NCBI RefSeq assembly: GCF_034702125.1
Contig: NC_085876.1
Span: 5,664,364-5,728,363, forward strand
Reading direction: 5' to 3'
Length of the DNA: 64,000 nucleotides
DNA from: Engraulis encrasicolus
Lineage: Eukaryota; Chordata; Actinopteri; Clupeiformes; Engraulidae
In this document: in pieces, positions 62,104 through 64,000 of the stretch
How positions within the stretch are numbered: position 1 is the stretch's first letter
Layout of the letters: the number at the start of each line of letters is the position of its first letter
The notes under the pieces: generated by a model
Databases searched by the model: none
The model's input: only the letters and a program-made list of their open reading frames with translations
Told to the model about the DNA's origin: nothing
Translations under genes and position numbers: made by a program

Positions 62104-63294
62104 TCATCTCCACGCCCACAACCTGTCTATGGGCACTCTCAGAGTCAGTGTAAGATTCAGATATGCGTCGCTTTCTTCAAGTCTCCACTCTTGTTGGTGC
62201 TTGATGGTCCAATAGTTCTTCTCTATGAAAAATAACAAAAATAATGAATTGACAGAAAAAAGTTTTCAAAACAAAAATAGTTATACCCTAAGACAGCTAC
62301 ATTTTTTCTCTTTTCCAGCTCAACTGAAATTAATTATTTAAATATAAATCGATATAGCTCATTATATGGAGTAGAATTTTAACAATCGCCGCCCATTGTA
62401 AATCAAGATATTAACCTTAAAAGCATTGAAATATGACAGCTGCAGCATAAACATGAAATTCATTAAAATAATGGCTACCAGCCAACTATGACACCCATAT
62501 TACAAATAGGTTAGATGACCACAATATTTAAAAGAGAATGTTAATTACCTGTCCCAAGAAGAACATCTTTGTAGCTTTGGTTGACCTTGGTGGCAGTGTG
62601 AATTGAAGGCGGGGGCTGTAGATCATCACGTTTAAATCCAGGGACATGTCCAGTGAGCACTAGGGCATTTTGTGAACCTTGTTGTTGGATGAATGTCGCC
62701 TCTCCTTTGATGTTGTCCAGCTGAAGGGATCTCTTTCTCCCTCCTGTCCTGTCCCATTGGAGTACCATTTCAGTAAGCCTGTTAGTCTTTCCTTGCTGAT
62801 GCTGGAATAAAATAATAGGAATAGTATGTAAAAAATACCATTCCAGTTAACTGCAGGTAGAATAGTTGCATATACTCTCAGTATTATTTTAAGTTTAGCC
62901 CATTTCAAAACGAGGAGTATGTAATCACTAAAGGCATGCACTGAGACGTTTTTCTAGAGCTCCATTATACCCACACATACATGTCATGCAGATTAAATCT
63001 GGAGGGTTAAAACGTAAAAATCAAGAAACAGAAAGTGTCCCCTGCTATGTAACTAAGTTGCACACTAACTTACCAAAGATTATTGGTCTTTTCATAGCCA
63101 GAATTGGGAGATACGTCCGCGGTAAAAATCGCATTGGTCTTCCCCACTGCTGAATCTGTTCCCAGTTCGTGCACTCGATCGTCTTTTTCATCATCAAAGG
63201 CATCCCAGTCATCATCAGACTCCCAGTCGCCTTTGTCCTTGTCATTGTTGTCCAAAAATGAGGAGTAAATACGGCTATTTACGAGACGAAACAT
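62104..63294 (-). CDS. Unidentified small gene, three exons seen
   Basis: Exon A starts at the ATG at 63294 (MFRLVNSRIYSSFLDNNDKD) and has a very acidic stretch (WESDDDWDAFDDEKDD). Exon B is 62801-62549 and exon C 62222-62104, ending ...VPIDRLWAWR and TGA. B and C join in phase 1 and stay open: RTGGRKRSLQLDNIKGEATF, HVPGFKRDDLQPPPS, then EKNYWTIKHQQEWRLEESDA. With the strong GTAAGT donor of exon A (end 63074) the phase does not match B. Either a small exon of length 3n+1 is missing between them, or a weaker donor at 63115 is used, which restores the frame and gives about 183 residues. I do not recognise the family. The N-terminal third is acidic, the rest mixed; no membrane segment or known motif is evident. 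The clean start, splice sites and promoter argue for a real gene. Confidence 0.6.
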
Positions 63295-63560
63295 TAATCA
63301 AACTTGCAATAACACTAACCATGCTTGGTTTGTTGCGGATGTAAGTGAGAGAACTGCGCATGCCCCGAGAGCACGCGGTGGGCGTTTGACCAATCACGGA
63401 GCTTGATCTTGACAGGCATAGCAACAAGAGGGTTTGGTTTACTCTTTTGATTGGCTCTTTTAAAAGAACTACAAAATAATATCGCCATTTGACCTACGTG
63501 ATTGGACAGGGCATTTCCTTAGCTTTCTCCTGGTACCAAACAGTTGGATGATCCGCAACA
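63295..63560 (-). promoter_or_regulatory. Promoter of the unidentified gene
   Basis: Directly upstream of the ATG. Contains a TGCGCATGC NRF1-like palindrome near 63357, CCAAT-type boxes ACCAATCA near 63391 and GATTGGCTC near 63449, and raised CpG content. These are typical of housekeeping or germline promoters. Confidence 0.55.
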
Positions 63561-63839
63561 GATCGGAGGTTGTTTCGGTCGGGGAAAAGTGGCCCATTTC
63601 GGCTTTCTCTTTGCTCAGTGAAGCCTGAACTTTTGATCACGCTGACATAATTGACATAATAAACATCTTTATTGACCGAATTTGAATGTAATGACCATGG
63701 AAATTGAAAATATAAGTGTTAAGGTACCGTTTTCTTCCAAGATGTCAAAACACATAGAAAATCGCTTCCCTGACTAAATTTGGCTGTAGCTCTGAACGCG
63801 GCTGCGCGACTTATGCCTGGTTTCGTGGTGGGGGGTCAC

Positions 63840-64000
63840 ATATATTGAGAAAACTATGGCGGCCCGCCATAGTTTAAATTTGGCCGCCATAGTTTACGAA
63901 AATGTAAAAAAAAAAAAAAAAAAAATTTAACTTTTTTTTTTTTTTTTCAAACGATATTTTTGTTAAAAACGATTTGAATTACGATTTTGAATTTCCTTCG
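63840..64000. other. AT-rich right edge
   Basis: A short GGCGGCCCGCCATAGTTTAA / GGCCGCCATAGTTTA direct duplication is followed by A and T homopolymers of about 17-21 bp. No gene. Confidence 0.6.

Larger units (their letters stand above)
61011..63839. repeat. 31-bp inverted pair flanking the unidentified gene
   Basis: GTGACCCACCACCACAAAAC CAGGCATAAGT at 61011-61041 is the near reverse complement of 63808-63839. The sequence inside the two ends is not otherwise similar, so these may be two solo ends of one repeat family and not the termini of a single element. Confidence 0.5.

Overview
The window is vertebrate genomic DNA, almost certainly from a ray-finned (teleost) fish. Three conserved vertebrate genes are recognisable, all on the minus strand with GT-AG introns. 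The rest is dense in CA/TG and GA/CT microsatellites, tRNA-derived SINEs with fish-type tails, and small DNA transposons, several with intact target-site duplications. The species is not readable from the sequence; a clupeiform-like genome is only a guess from repeat style.

Layout, left to right. (1) 1-7.4 kb: exons 1-3 of RBM24, an RRM-domain RNA-binding protein. The last coding exon is not in the window and probably lies left of base 1. Exons 2 and 3 sit against very long GU tracts in the transcript. (2) 7.4-14.6 kb: intergenic, with microsatellites, two palindromic MITEs and a 37-bp minisatellite. (3) 14.6-20.5 kb: a complete five-exon STMND1 (stathmin-domain) gene of 310 codons with an N-terminal MGCGASS acylation motif. 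Its third intron holds a series of degenerate copies of the end of exon 3, and its fourth intron holds a frameshifted copy of exon 4. (4) 20.6-33 kb: no recognised host gene. This is a nested transposon region built of inverted pairs, including a 3.9 kb element with spliced-gene-like architecture and a second, inverted and deleted copy of it. (5) 33-57 kb: NUP153. Coding exons 2 to 22 were placed and form one continuous frame of 1,540 codons including the stop. They carry the N-terminal region, four RanBP2-type zinc fingers, a long FG-repeat region and the conserved basic C-terminus. Exon 1 was not found; a CCAAT-rich promoter-like stretch lies near 57 kb. (6) 57-62 kb: repeats. (7) 62.1-63.3 kb: a small three-exon gene of unknown identity with an NRF1/CCAAT-type promoter.

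The genes are not an operon and do not form one pathway. NUP153 is a nuclear-pore basket FG nucleoporin, RBM24 a splicing and mRNA-stability regulator of muscle and sensory cells, and STMND1 a poorly studied stathmin-like protein. From memory, human 6p22.3 also carries STMND1, RBM24 and NUP153, but with CAP2 and FAM8A1 between RBM24 and NUP153 and NUP153 in the opposite orientation. Here all three share a strand, NUP153 is next to STMND1, and CAP2/FAM8A1 are absent from the interval. All exon boundaries were worked out by hand from splice signals, phase and similarity to remembered vertebrate proteins; no alignment was run.
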